Positions 26,505 to 35,212 of a stretch of DNA of 64,000 bases are shown here, one piece after another. Made by a program: the position numbers and the translations under genes. Position 1 is the first letter of the stretch; each line of letters begins with the position of its first letter. Below the pieces are notes generated by a model, which had not been told where the DNA came from, made no database searches, and saw only the letters and a program-made list of their open reading frames with translations. This DNA comes from a bacterium (GTDB lineage Bacteria; Zhuqueibacterota; QNDG01; DSAB01): assembly GCA_016931965.1 (NCBI GenBank), contig JAFGDT010000058.1, positions 18,586 to 82,585 of the forward strand, written 5' to 3'.

Positions 26505-27800
26505 TTAAAATAATTGTTTAAGATTTAATCTTGGGGACCATCGCGGGCATTCGCATCCATTCCATGGGGTCAGTTTTCGAATTCCTGAACCGTCCGAGTT
26601 GCATATGAATATATTCCAATTTTTTTCCCGATTTGATGCAAATGCAAGCCGCAGACCGTCAGGAGACCACGAAGGATTTTCATAACTCGCCAGGCCGTCT
26701 GTAATCCTCCTTTGATCGGTCCCGTTGACATTTATTGTATATACTTGAAACCCTTTTTCTTCTCTTGAAACAAAGACCAGCACATCACCGTTTGGTGACC
26801 AGGTTGGTGAATCATTGTAGCTACCATAATAGGTCAACCGCATTTGTCTCCGCCCGTCAGCTTCCATCAGGTAAACCTGGGGGCTTCCACTGCGGTCTGA
26901 TGTAAAAGCGATTTCTTCCCCATCCGGCGACCAGGCCGGAGATGTCTCGATGGCGGGATGGTTTGTTAAACGTTTCAAGGTTCCGGTTTGCACATCCATC
27001 ATATAAAGATCGATATTATCATCAATGGAAAGCGAAAGTACGATTTTTAATCCGTCCGGTGACCAGGTTGGTGCACTTTGAAGGCCCTGCACATTAAGCA
27101 TTCTCTTTGATATTCCATTGTCGAAAGAATAAATATTTAAACAGGGTCGTCCTGATTCGTAGCTGATGAAAGCCAGATGTTTTCCATCAGGTGCCCAGCT
27201 TGGCATGAGATTCAAATCGCCCCCCTGTGTCACCGCCTGATATCTCTCTCCATCAAAGTCCATCACCATGACTTCATTTGCATTCCCCCTTTTTCGTGTG
27301 AAGGCAATTTTGGTACAGGCCACACCAGCAATTCCGGTCAGGCAGTAGGTTATTTCATCGGAAACCGCGTGAGCCAAATCGCGGATTTGGGAAATAGAAG
27401 ATGTCCAACTTTTATGTGAGATTAAATGCCGTTCGGGCAACTGATAGAGTTCGTGGATAAATTGGACAATTTGACCCTTTATTTCTATTTTCCCTTCGAG
27501 AAGGCATGAGAGTTCGATTTGTGAGAACGCATTATTATCCATTTTAGCGATATCAACAGTTGATTTTTTAGTGACCTGAAAAAATCCTGAAATCTTCAAA
27601 TCATTGGCAATAATATCGCGCAGCGTTTCTTCAATGCCAGGCAGGTCAGATGAGAATGGAGAAATAAATAAAGTAATCGGTTCGAATCCCTCTGTATGAA
27701 TTTTCATGTACACTTCATCCTGACAAATGCTGACAGATGTGTGAATACACAGAATGAGATAGAAGAACCACCCAATCCATTTTACTATTTTTGTTCTCAC
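26505..27800 (-). CDS. tolB: Tol-Pal system beta-propeller protein TolB
   Basis: About 431 residues. Signal peptide at the N-terminus, then the TolB amino domain ('ITLFISPFSSDLPGIEETLRD', 'DLKISGFFQV') and a PD40 propeller with repeated 'PSWAPDGKHLAFIS', 'PTWSPDGLKIVLS', 'PAWSPDGEEIAFTSDRSG'. TolB is periplasmic and shuttles between Pal and TolA. Start choice: a TTG at 27803 and a GTG at 27800 are in frame; the GTG gives the GTGA overlap with the upstream stop and is preferred. Confidence 0.95.
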   Translation of the reverse strand: MRTKIVKWIGWFFYLILCIHTSVSICQDEVYMKIHTEGFEPITLFISPFSSDLPGIEETLRDIIANDLKISGFFQVTKKSTVDIAKMDNNAFSQIELSCLLEGKIEIKGQIVQFIHELYQLPERHLISHKSWTSSISQIRDLAHAVSDEITYCLTGIAGVACTKIAFTRKRGNANEVMVMDFDGERYQAVTQGGDLNLMPSWAPDGKHLAFISYESGRPCLNIYSFDNGISKRMLNVQGLQSAPTWSPDGLKIVLSLSIDDNIDLYMMDVQTGTLKRLTNHPAIETSPAWSPDGEEIAFTSDRSGSPQVYLMEADGRRQMRLTYYGSYNDSPTWSPNGDVLVFVSREEKGFQVYTINVNGTDQRRITDGLASYENPSWSPDGLRLAFASNREKNWNIFICNSDGSGIRKLTPWNGCECPRWSPRLNLKQLF

Positions 27801-28423
27801 CAAACCGCCTCAAATTCAATATGCACTGTCAAGCGATCAGAGGTGTACGCCTCAGGCAAGGAAGGAAGCGGATTGGCAGCATAGACTGCTCTCTGCGCCG
27901 CGATGTCGAACAGAAATCGTCCGGAAGAGCGATCAAGGACAATCTCCTGAATCTCACCATTCCGCATCACGCGGAAGCTCACAACTGCCGAAATCAGTAG
28001 ATTTTCCCCCATATCCTGATAAGGAGGCTCCCAATGCTCCTGAATACGATATCGGAGCATATTGAGATAATAGAGAAAAGGGAAATCATTAACGCTCACT
28101 TTTACCGGATCTGTCATTGCACCTGACTCCGGAGCCAGGGGCCCGGACGGTGATGATTGAAGATTCTCTTCAACAGGTCTGGCTGGCGTGTCTTCCAAAT
28201 TTTTTATCTCCTGAATAACCGGTACGGATTCCTGTACCGCTTCGATTGGTAATGGTGAATTTTCTGATTCAATAAAAGTTGTGACCGGTTTTGTCTGCGC
28301 CTGTACAAGGGTTACATGATAAATATCTTTCATGGGTATTCTCTTCCATTTTGGTTGAATCATAACCATCGCGGCAATCAACATCAGATGCACAGTCAAT
28401 GATATCAGAATCGGTATTTTCAT
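27797..28423 (-). CDS. tolA: TolA/TonB-like energy-transducing protein
   Basis: 208 residues: one N-terminal membrane anchor ('LISLTVHLMLIAAMVMI'), a short Pro/Glu-rich linker (about 40-115) and a C-terminal TonB-type domain ('VSFRVMRNGEIQEIVLDRSSG...DIAAQRAVYAANPLPSLP'). It is much shorter than E. coli TolA and lacks the long helical domain II. It couples the TolQR proton motor to TolB/Pal. It overlaps tolR by ATGA. Confidence 0.9.
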   Translation of the reverse strand: MKIPILISLTVHLMLIAAMVMIQPKWKRIPMKDIYHVTLVQAQTKPVTTFIESENSPLPIEAVQESVPVIQEIKNLEDTPARPVEENLQSSPSGPLAPESGAMTDPVKVSVNDFPFLYYLNMLRYRIQEHWEPPYQDMGENLLISAVVSFRVMRNGEIQEIVLDRSSGRFLFDIAAQRAVYAANPLPSLPEAYTSDRLTVHIEFEAVW

Positions 28424-28818
28424 TGCATCTCTTCAGGCTCAACAACCAGTCCGAGATTTCCAATACCAACGGATTGGATCTGTCCCATCACACGAACCAC
28501 TGAACCGTAGGGAATTTCTTTGTCCGCCTTAAGGACAACAGGTTTCCCACCCTGCGCCTTGTATTTTTGACTGAGGGTTTCGCTGAAACGGTCAACAGAA
28601 ACTTCTTCTTCATCAATAAAAATTTTTTCCTCTTTTGTCAAACTGATGAGAATATAGTCCACATCGTTGAGAAGATCCGCCTGTGTTTTAGGCAAATCGA
28701 TTTCAATTCCGCTCCGGATCAGTGGTGCGGTTATCATAAAAATGATCAGCAGGACCATCGTCACGTCCACCAGGTTCGTGACATTGATTTCCGATAGGGT
28801 TTTTAATTGTCTATTCAT
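28420..28818 (-). CDS. tolR: TolR/ExbD proton-channel subunit
   Basis: 132 residues with a single membrane helix carrying the proton-binding Asp ('NLVDVTMVLLIIFMITAP') and a periplasmic domain ending 'VGIGNLGLVVEPEE'. It forms the inner-membrane motor with TolQ. It overlaps tolQ and tolA by ATGA on both sides. Confidence 0.95.
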   Translation of the reverse strand: MNRQLKTLSEINVTNLVDVTMVLLIIFMITAPLIRSGIEIDLPKTQADLLNDVDYILISLTKEEKIFIDEEEVSVDRFSETLSQKYKAQGGKPVVLKADKEIPYGSVVRVMGQIQSVGIGNLGLVVEPEEMQ

Positions 28819-29525
28819 TGCGTCTTCCGCTCGTTTTGAAGATGAATGGTAAAGTCAACAATAAAATGATCTATTTTTCGATCGTAGTAACGGATTCGGT
28901 TTAAGAAAAAATTATATGCAATCAGAGCCGGTATCGCTACAGTGAGACCTGCAATTGTCGTGACCAGTGCATCGGCGATTCCAGGGCCGACAACCTGTAT
29001 GTTTGCTGCTCCCCTCATGCCCATGCTGAGAAATGAAGTCATGATACCCCAGACAGTACCCAACAAGCCCAGGAAAGGACTCACACTGACGGTTGTGGCC
29101 AAGAGAGGCAGCTGGCTTTCCATTTTAGAAAGCTCATTGTCCGCTGTCGCATGGAGGATCTCATGAATTTCATGATAATCCATTTCATGATTATGCGGAT
29201 GGGCAAGCTTGGTTTGAATTCCGGATGTCATCGTTTTATCTAATTTTGTCGTGTTGCGGTGGGGCAGTAAAAGCCGATAACCGCGTTTCATCACTTCCAT
29301 GAATGGTGTGTATTTTAGTAATCGCACCTGCTTCGTGAAATCGGGCGATCGCAATTCATTTTTATATAATCGAAGGAACCGTTCCGATGCGGTTCTTACT
29401 TTTCTGAAAAAATATAGTTTATTGACAATAATTGCCCACGATACAATTGATAGAAAGAAAAGAATGCTGAGAATTGCCTTGGCAAATAAACTCCCTTGCA
29501 AAATCGATCTTACCCATGCCTGCAT
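28815..29525 (-). CDS. tolQ: TolQ/ExbB proton-channel subunit
   Basis: 236 residues, MotA/TolQ/ExbB family, three membrane helices. Key segment: 'ATTVSVSPFLGLLGTVWGIMTSF' then 'GIADALVTTIAGLTVAIPALIAYN', the conserved channel helices. The start has GGAG at a good distance. It lies 17 bases after the stand-alone receiver gene, so that gene leads the operon. Confidence 0.95.
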   Translation of the reverse strand: MQAWVRSILQGSLFAKAILSILFFLSIVSWAIIVNKLYFFRKVRTASERFLRLYKNELRSPDFTKQVRLLKYTPFMEVMKRGYRLLLPHRNTTKLDKTMTSGIQTKLAHPHNHEMDYHEIHEILHATADNELSKMESQLPLLATTVSVSPFLGLLGTVWGIMTSFLSMGMRGAANIQVVGPGIADALVTTIAGLTVAIPALIAYNFFLNRIRYYDRKIDHFIVDFTIHLQNERKTQ

Positions 29526-29542
29526 GATACACTCCTATAACT

Positions 29543-29938
29543 TTATCCTTTTGATACCAATTTTGTATGTCGCTCTTTACTGATGAGCCGTTTCAGACTG
29601 GAAATCATCGCACTGATCTCGAATGGTTTTTGTAAATAGTCATCTGCACCCAGCAAATAGGCATTTCTTTTTGTTAAAATGTTGGAATACGAAGTCATTA
29701 CAATGATGACGATATTGTCATCTATCTGTTTGATTTTGTTCATCAGTTCACGATTATTTTCGTCTGACATTTTCATGTCTATGATAACGATTTTTGGTTT
29801 CTTCTGACGGATCATATTGAGAACGCTCTCGGACCGGTTATATGTTGTGATTGAAAAATCCTGGGCGGATAACACCTTCTCGAAGGCTTTGAGTACACTT
29901 TGATCATCATCAATCACAACGATACCGTCCTTCACCAT
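29543..29938 (-). CDS. Stand-alone response-regulator receiver, first gene of the tol-pal operon
   Basis: 131 residues, a receiver domain and little else. The acidic pocket is in 'VVIDDDQSVL', the phospho-acceptor Asp is in 'IVIIDMKMS', and the Thr and Lys of the switch are in 'IVMTSYS' and 'YLQKPF'. There is no DNA-binding or enzymatic output, so it works through protein contact, as CheY or DivK do. It is 17 bases upstream of tolQ on the same strand. Its target is unknown. Confidence 0.85.
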   Translation of the reverse strand: MVKDGIVVIDDDQSVLKAFEKVLSAQDFSITTYNRSESVLNMIRQKKPKIVIIDMKMSDENNRELMNKIKQIDDNIVIIVMTSYSNILTKRNAYLLGADDYLQKPFEISAMISSLKRLISKERHTKLVSKG

Positions 29939-30025
29939 TTGATCGATCCTTTCATGCGTACCAGATTGAACAATAGATACATTATTTCAATTATTTTCAC
30001 AATATTAATCCTTAGTTTTATCTCA

Positions 30026-31012
30026 TCACAAACGATATATCCTACAGGAGTTGTGATATTTTGTTGTTTTTGAATTCACTTCAATCTTTGAAACAGCCAT
30101 CTTCTTCAGAGGAACCGTTACGTTGAGACCGCAGAGAATACTTATATCGGCTATGTCCTTTTTATCACTTCTGTACTGGATGCCGATATCAAATCCTATC
30201 CAATGTTTCAAATAATATCGCGTACCCAGTGTAACAAGCCATATTTTAGTAATCGTGTTTTTATCAATAAAAGGCTGATTATTTTTCAACTCGGGCGAAC
30301 CAATGTTTGGTATGGGTTCTACTTCCATCATCATCCATGAGTTTTTCCCTGTTCTCAACATCGTACCACCAAAAATTCCATTCACATTTTGATGGTAGTA
30401 ATCTTCTTCAGCGGGCAATACACGATTTCCATTTTTATTGTTCAATCGAATTCGAACGGAATTGATTTTGTATCCAAGACTCAGGTATAATTCAATATTA
30501 TTGTCAAAGAGGACTGTTTTGGATCCTGAAATAAATAGATTCGTCCAGGATTTATCATATCTGTAAACGGTACCATTGAGTTTTTGATCGTCAGACAACC
30601 AACGGAAATTGTGCCGGAGAGCAATGCCAAACATGGGAATCCATTCTGAGTTCTCGCCTAAATAGGGTATTTGCAATTTCAGAGCCGGTGTCAGTGAGGT
30701 AAAGATTTTTTCCTTGTTAATAAAATCATATACTACTTTTTGTGTGTTGATCTGGACTTCTGTATAGGGTGCAATGCCAACAGCTATCCTTCCAAATAGA
30801 TCGCTCCCGAACTTTCCAAAAGATTGTCCACCACCCAAGCTGAATGTACCCAATGGTAATGTCTCTGTTGTCGGTATTGTGAACAGCCGGCAGGGTTCAA
30901 ATGGAGCATTGTCCTGCGATTGGCCCATAATGGGTGTGTGTACACTTATCATAAAAAACATAAATAGAACAATAATGCTCCCCATTTTACTACTGATATA
31001 ACGCTTATACAT
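30026..31012 (-). CDS. Outer-membrane beta-barrel protein
   Basis: 328 residues from the ATG at 31012 (AAAGGA upstream); an extension to 31051 is less likely. A signal peptide ends near 'IMGQSQ'. The rest alternates short aromatic beta-strands and turns ('GTFSLGGGQSFGKFG', 'FGRIAVGIAPYTEVQ', 'IELYLSLGYKIN', 'WLVTLGTRYYLKHWIGFDIGIQYRS'), as in DUF5777-like or transporter-type barrels. Function unknown. It lies between the tol-pal operon and the NtrC pair but has separate gaps on both sides. Confidence 0.7.
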   Translation of the reverse strand: MYKRYISSKMGSIIVLFMFFMISVHTPIMGQSQDNAPFEPCRLFTIPTTETLPLGTFSLGGGQSFGKFGSDLFGRIAVGIAPYTEVQINTQKVVYDFINKEKIFTSLTPALKLQIPYLGENSEWIPMFGIALRHNFRWLSDDQKLNGTVYRYDKSWTNLFISGSKTVLFDNNIELYLSLGYKINSVRIRLNNKNGNRVLPAEEDYYHQNVNGIFGGTMLRTGKNSWMMMEVEPIPNIGSPELKNNQPFIDKNTITKIWLVTLGTRYYLKHWIGFDIGIQYRSDKKDIADISILCGLNVTVPLKKMAVSKIEVNSKTTKYHNSCRIYRL

Positions 31013-31279
31013 CTCAATTATCCTTTCTTCCAAAATATGATGCTGTATCACTGATTCTTCGTGTCAAATACCAGGAGTCAGTAAACAGGCTATTGCTTTT
31101 CTTCTGTTGAATGAAGAATATCCAACAACTGTGCCAAGATATCAATAAAAAAGGGATATGCATAAGATGTTAATTCTATGAAGGATGGGTAGTTTTGAAG
31201 AAATGAAGTAAAAGTGGAAAAGTGATCAATCGTGTTTGCAGATTAAGCAAGTTGTCTATGTTTAATACATACTGATCGT

Positions 31280-32698
31280 TTATAATGAATCTTTTTTAGT
31301 TACAACAGTTGCAATGTCAATGTTATATTTTTGAATCCTGTTTATAAGCATTGTTCGTGAAATGCCAAGGATTTTGGCCGCCTTAACCTGATTTCCCTTT
31401 GTGTGATGCAAAACCTTCTGTATCAGATTGGACTCGGCATCCGACATGATTATATCATGGAGTTTACCCTCGTGCATAGAAATGAGTTTATCTAAGGGAG
31501 TACTATTTCCGACATCTTTCTGATCTTTTGATTCTGTAAGATGGTCTTCTATAGACTCCTCCGAAATGACATTTCCTTTGCAAAGAACGATGGCACTCTT
31601 AATAAAATTTTCCAATTCTCGAATATTTCCCGGCCATGAATGCTGAAAAAGCCAATTTCTTGCCTCAGAAGATGCTGTGATTTTTTCACCACGCAGGGGG
31701 ATACTGTATTTCTTAAGGAAATGCTCAACCAATTCGGGGATATCTTCACGTCGCAACCGAAGTGGAGGGAGTGTCATGGTCACTACTTTTATTCGATAAT
31801 ACAAATCTTCTCGAAACCGGCCTTCAATTATTGCTTTTTCAAGATTTCTGTTTGTTGCAGCAATAACGCGCACTTCCGTATGGAGCGTCTGTTCCCCACC
31901 CAATCGCTCGAAACACCCCTCCTGCAAAACGCGAAGTATTTTTGATTGTGTGGATAATGACATGTCTCCGATTTCATCCAAGAATATCGTACCACCGTGG
32001 GCCTGCTCGAATTTTCCGATTTTACGACGAACGGCACCTGTGAAGGCTCCTTTCTCGTAACCAAAGAGCTCGCTTTCTAAAAGCGTCTCTGGTATTGCGG
32101 CACAATTCACAGCAAGAAATGGTGCTTGCGATCGTTTGCTGTGCTGATAAATTGCCCGTGCAATGAGTTCCTTGCCTGTTCCACTTTCCCCTCTAATGAG
32201 TATATTAACATCACTTTCAGCAACACGGCCTATCATTTTGTATACTTCCTGCATGGCAAGGCTGTTGCCGATGATGCGATCGCCCATTTCATCAGTGGAT
32301 CCGTTTCTTTCAATGATGACATTTGTTTTCATTTGATAACTGCATAAAAGAGCGTCATCGATTAATTTTTTCATAGCGGGGATATCGAAAGGTTTTTGAA
32401 TGTAATCGTAGGCACCGGCTTTTGTGGCTTCAATGGCAAGATCCGTTGTTCCGAATGCCGTAATAATGAGCACAACTGCTTTAGGATCGGAGGTCTTCAT
32501 CTGGCGGAGGACATCCAATCCCATAATATCGGGAAGATGAACATCCAGAATGATCAAATCATAATTTCCCTGTTTGAATTTTTGAAGTGCTTCTGAACCG
32601 TTTTTAGCGGATTCAACCTGGTATTCAGGCTCTTTTAAAAACCGTTCGAAGGAATATCTCACACTTTTTTCGTCATCAACTATAAGTATTTTTCTCAT
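31280..32698 (-). CDS. NtrC-family sigma-54-dependent response regulator
   Basis: 472 residues: receiver (about 1-115; 'ILIVDDEKSVR', phospho-Asp in 'LIILDVHLPD', 'KPF'), a sigma-54 AAA+ domain (Walker A 'GESGTGKELIARA', 'GAFTGA' sigma-54 contact loop, Walker B 'GGTIFLDEIGD'), and a Fis-type HTH at the end ('NQVKAAKILGISRTMLINRI'). It activates RpoN promoters when phosphorylated. It overlaps the histidine kinase gene by ATGA, so the two form a cognate pair. Targets are not evident in the window. Confidence 0.94.
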   Translation of the reverse strand: MRKILIVDDEKSVRYSFERFLKEPEYQVESAKNGSEALQKFKQGNYDLIILDVHLPDIMGLDVLRQMKTSDPKAVVLIITAFGTTDLAIEATKAGAYDYIQKPFDIPAMKKLIDDALLCSYQMKTNVIIERNGSTDEMGDRIIGNSLAMQEVYKMIGRVAESDVNILIRGESGTGKELIARAIYQHSKRSQAPFLAVNCAAIPETLLESELFGYEKGAFTGAVRRKIGKFEQAHGGTIFLDEIGDMSLSTQSKILRVLQEGCFERLGGEQTLHTEVRVIAATNRNLEKAIIEGRFREDLYYRIKVVTMTLPPLRLRREDIPELVEHFLKKYSIPLRGEKITASSEARNWLFQHSWPGNIRELENFIKSAIVLCKGNVISEESIEDHLTESKDQKDVGNSTPLDKLISMHEGKLHDIIMSDAESNLIQKVLHHTKGNQVKAAKILGISRTMLINRIQKYNIDIATVVTKKDSL

Positions 32699-34191
32699 GC
32701 CATCTCGACTTTTGTTTGTGGTAAAAAAATCGTGAAAATTGCACCCCCTTTTGGATTATTCTTCGCGACAATCCAGCCATGGTGATTCTGAATAATTTGA
32801 TTGGTGATGGAGAGTCCTAAACCCATACCACTCTCTTTTGTAGTAACAAACGGATTGTAAATCGAATCCTTTATCTCATCAGGTATACCATGTCCCGTAT
32901 CTTCGATTGATATTCTAAATACGGTTTCTGCCCGGTTGGGGAGCCGAATGTTGGCGGTTTTGATTGTAAGGCGTCCCCCTTTTTCCATTGATTGAATTGC
33001 ATTGAGGATAATGTTAATCAAAACCATCTTTAATTGTTCCTCATCTCCCCAGATGGTTGTATCATCCCTATCCAACTTTTGAGATAATCGGATGTGATGG
33101 TTTCTTAATTGTGGGTCAAGGAGCGTCATGGTACTTCGGATAAGATTGTTCATTTGAATTGAAGTGAAGTTTGGAATAGGAGGGCGTGCGAAATCAAGAA
33201 AAGCCTGCAATAGTTTTTCAATGCGCATGATTTCCTCAACAATGACCTGAAAGTCTTGTTTCTTTTCAGATTCGTTACCCATTTCTTTTTGCAGGGAAAA
33301 AATAAGCATTTTAATGGCTGTCAATGGATTGCGTATTTCATGGGCCAGACCAGCTGACATCCGTCCTAAGGAAGCCAAATGTTCCGATCGCATCAGCATC
33401 TTTTGACTCTGTTCTAGATCCTGGTTGGTTTGTTTGATCTTCTCGACGAGATCCATAACGAAGTGGTTTAAATTTTCGATTTCAGAAACTTCCGCGACAT
33501 CCACTTTTTCGACAACCGCTTCACCAGTGGCGCTCTTTATCTTTAAAACAAGTTCGGTTATCGGATGGAGTATACTGCGCGCCAGAACCAGTCCCAGAGC
33601 CAATCCGGCAATAACACCGATAATGCCTATTCCTACCATAATCTGGTTGATTGAACTGTTGTCTTTCGATATGGATAGACTGGTTTGGTTCATTAGGATT
33701 TCATTAAGGAGCAAGAGTTCTTCACATTGATTATAAATATCATTAAATGAATCTCGCATGTTATCGATTAATATTTTTTCTGCAAGATCAGGTTGATGTG
33801 ACTGAAATAACCGTTCAACCTCTTCTTTATATTTCAGGTACTCCTGAAAAGTCTCATCGATTTTCTTAAGGATAGTGACTTCCTTTTCGACATGGGTTCG
33901 CTTTTGTGCACTGTCAAGCCAAGTGTAAAATGTGATTTTTTTCTCATCAAAAATATCGAGCCATTGATTGTTTCCATCCAACAGGTAATAACCCATCAAT
34001 CCTTTCATATCCAAAAGGGCAATTTCCAGCTCTTCGGCTGATTTTAAACTGGTAACATTTTCTGCGAGAATACGCGTTGAATTCCGTTGCATCCGATTTG
34101 TATATAGAATTGCCAGAATACTGACAATAATCAGCAATCCACTCATCGCTGAAAAACCGATAAGCATTCTAGGGCGGATTCTAAGTTTCAC
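32695..34191 (-). CDS. Membrane sensor histidine kinase paired with the NtrC regulator
   Basis: 498 residues: TM1 (about 8-30), a periplasmic four-helix region (to about 180), TM2 ('IMVGIGIIGVIAGLALGLVLA'), HAMP-like linker and coiled coil, then HisKA 'LASLGRMSAGLAHEIRNPLTAI' and HATPase_c with the N box 'NIILNAIQSM', the G1 box 'EDTGHGIP' and G2 'MGLGLS'. It is a complete, catalytically normal kinase. The start is a GTG at 34191. A minus-strand promoter (34243-34272) lies upstream. Confidence 0.92.
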   Translation of the reverse strand: MKLRIRPRMLIGFSAMSGLLIIVSILAILYTNRMQRNSTRILAENVTSLKSAEELEIALLDMKGLMGYYLLDGNNQWLDIFDEKKITFYTWLDSAQKRTHVEKEVTILKKIDETFQEYLKYKEEVERLFQSHQPDLAEKILIDNMRDSFNDIYNQCEELLLLNEILMNQTSLSISKDNSSINQIMVGIGIIGVIAGLALGLVLARSILHPITELVLKIKSATGEAVVEKVDVAEVSEIENLNHFVMDLVEKIKQTNQDLEQSQKMLMRSEHLASLGRMSAGLAHEIRNPLTAIKMLIFSLQKEMGNESEKKQDFQVIVEEIMRIEKLLQAFLDFARPPIPNFTSIQMNNLIRSTMTLLDPQLRNHHIRLSQKLDRDDTTIWGDEEQLKMVLINIILNAIQSMEKGGRLTIKTANIRLPNRAETVFRISIEDTGHGIPDEIKDSIYNPFVTTKESGMGLGLSITNQIIQNHHGWIVAKNNPKGGAIFTIFLPQTKVEMA

Positions 34192-34242
34192 AGGAAATAC
34201 CTATACGTTCCATAAATAAAGCATGCGTTGTGTAAACTTTTT

Positions 34243-34272
34243 AATATGCATAAAAAGACACTTGAATGTCAA
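34243..34272 (-). promoter_or_regulatory. Putative promoter of the histidine kinase/NtrC operon
   Basis: On the minus strand: TTGACA (34272-34267), an 18-base spacer and CATATT (34248-34243), about 52 bases before the GTG start at 34191. Confidence 0.45.
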
Positions 34273-34380
34273 TAGAAAAATGAATCCTAATGTCTTGATT
34301 GGGGATTTCTATTATACAATACATTTATAGTCCTGTGATAGAGATACGGTTCCTAAAAATTAAAAAATTAGAATAAATGA

Positions 34381-34409
34381 TTGACATTTGTTTGATCATC
34401 CATTATTTT
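34381..34409 (+). promoter_or_regulatory. Putative promoter of the small membrane protein
   Basis: TTGACA (34381-34386), a 17-base spacer and TATTTT (34404-34409), about 97 bases before the ATG at 34506. Confidence 0.5.
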
Positions 34410-34505
34410 TATTTGAACACAACAGAAACGAAAAGGGTGTGATTCAATATTGTGTTTGCCATTGGTGATATCAGTGGAATTCAAAATCATGGAATTTGTT
34501 GAAAA

Positions 34506-34724
34506 ATGACCAGATTATTGTTTCTTTTTGTTATTGTTATTCTTTTATTTGTCGTTATTGAACGTTTTCTCAGATTAATACAGAAGGGCGAATCTATTGA
34601 TATAAAATCAATCAAGAAATCGTTACACCAAAGCGGGAAGTCGATATGGCAGGGAGTTCAATTGTTTGTCATTATCTGGGTGGTCTACCTCATCGTGTCA
34701 CTCTGGTTGAGGAGTCGAAATTGA
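34506..34724 (+). CDS. Small two-helix membrane protein
   Basis: 72 residues: a hydrophobic helix (about 3-20, 'LLFLFVIVILLFVVIE'), a basic and polar loop ('GESIDIKSIKKSLHQSGKS') and a second helix (about 48-68, 'LFVIIWVVYLIVSLWL'), ending in basic residues. No family is recognised. A consensus -35 promoter lies upstream, which favours a real gene, though the ribosome site is weak. It precedes the cold-shock gene by about 195 bases. Confidence 0.5.
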   Translation: MTRLLFLFVIVILLFVVIERFLRLIQKGESIDIKSIKKSLHQSGKSIWQGVQLFVIIWVVYLIVSLWLRSRN

Positions 34725-34791
34725 TGATTTTAACCGAATTTTTGATCAAAGTGTGTAAGTATAGAAAAAATTGATAAATATAAAAAAAGAC

Positions 34792-34820
34792 TTGGTTCTC
34801 AAGAAAAAAGTTTGTACATT
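34792..34820 (+). promoter_or_regulatory. Possible promoter of the cold-shock gene
   Basis: TTGGTT (34792-34797), a 17-base spacer and TACATT (34815-34820). This would leave a leader of about 90 bases before the ATG at 34919, in line with the long leaders of csp genes. Match is weak. Confidence 0.3.
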
Positions 34821-34918
34821 AAACCGTTTCGTTGTATTCAACTTTGATTCAAGGAGGGATCTTCCGTCAGAGGATAAGTTGTTTACAGAGGTTTTTGTTT
34901 TAATAAGAAGGAAAGAAT

Positions 34919-35119
34919 ATGGAAAAGGGAACTGTCAAGTGGTTTAATAGAACCAAAGGTTTTGGATTTATCGAACGAGAAGAAGGCGACGATGTATTCG
35001 TCCACTTCAGTGCTATTCAAGGCGAGGGATTCAAAGTGTTAGATGAAGGGGACTCAGTCGAGTTCGAAGTTATAGAAGGTGAAAAAGGACCTCAGGCAGC
35101 AAATGTAAAAAAGCTGTAA
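34919..35119 (+). CDS. csp: Cold-shock domain protein (CspA family)
   Basis: 66 residues, full-length CspA family. RNP1 'KGFGFIE' and RNP2 'DVFVHFS' are present in the OB fold, and the N-terminal 'GTVKWFN' is the family signature. It binds single-stranded RNA/DNA and melts RNA structure. AGAAGGA lies just before the ATG, and a strong terminator follows, so it is monocistronic. Confidence 0.97.
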   Translation: MEKGTVKWFNRTKGFGFIEREEGDDVFVHFSAIQGEGFKVLDEGDSVEFEVIEGEKGPQAANVKKL

Positions 35120-35138
35120 AATAAACCGAAGCCAATTC

Positions 35139-35172
35139 AACCCCGTTGTTTTCATAACAACGGGGTTTTTTA
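35139..35172 (+). terminator. Rho-independent terminator of the cold-shock gene
   Basis: A perfect 12-bp stem, AACCCCGTTGTT (35139-35150) with AACAACGGGGTT (35156-35167), a 5-base loop and a following T run. It lies between csp and the convergent M48 gene. Confidence 0.93.
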
Positions 35173-35212
35173 TTTTCTCATCGAGTAACACCATCTGTCG
35201 CGGGTGAACTGT

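Larger units (their letters stand above)
34192..34505. other. Divergent intergenic region (314 bp)
   Basis: AT-rich gap between the histidine kinase (minus) and the small membrane protein (plus). It contains one promoter-like element in each direction (34243-34272 minus; 34381-34409 plus). I see no hairpin, ORF or repeat beyond these and no clear sigma-54 -24/-12 site. Confidence 0.6.

Noticed and set aside
27678-27700. GGTTCGAATCC, like a tRNA T-loop
   Set aside because: It lies inside tolB coding sequence (HTEGFEPIT on the minus strand) and no acceptor or anticodon stem is around it.
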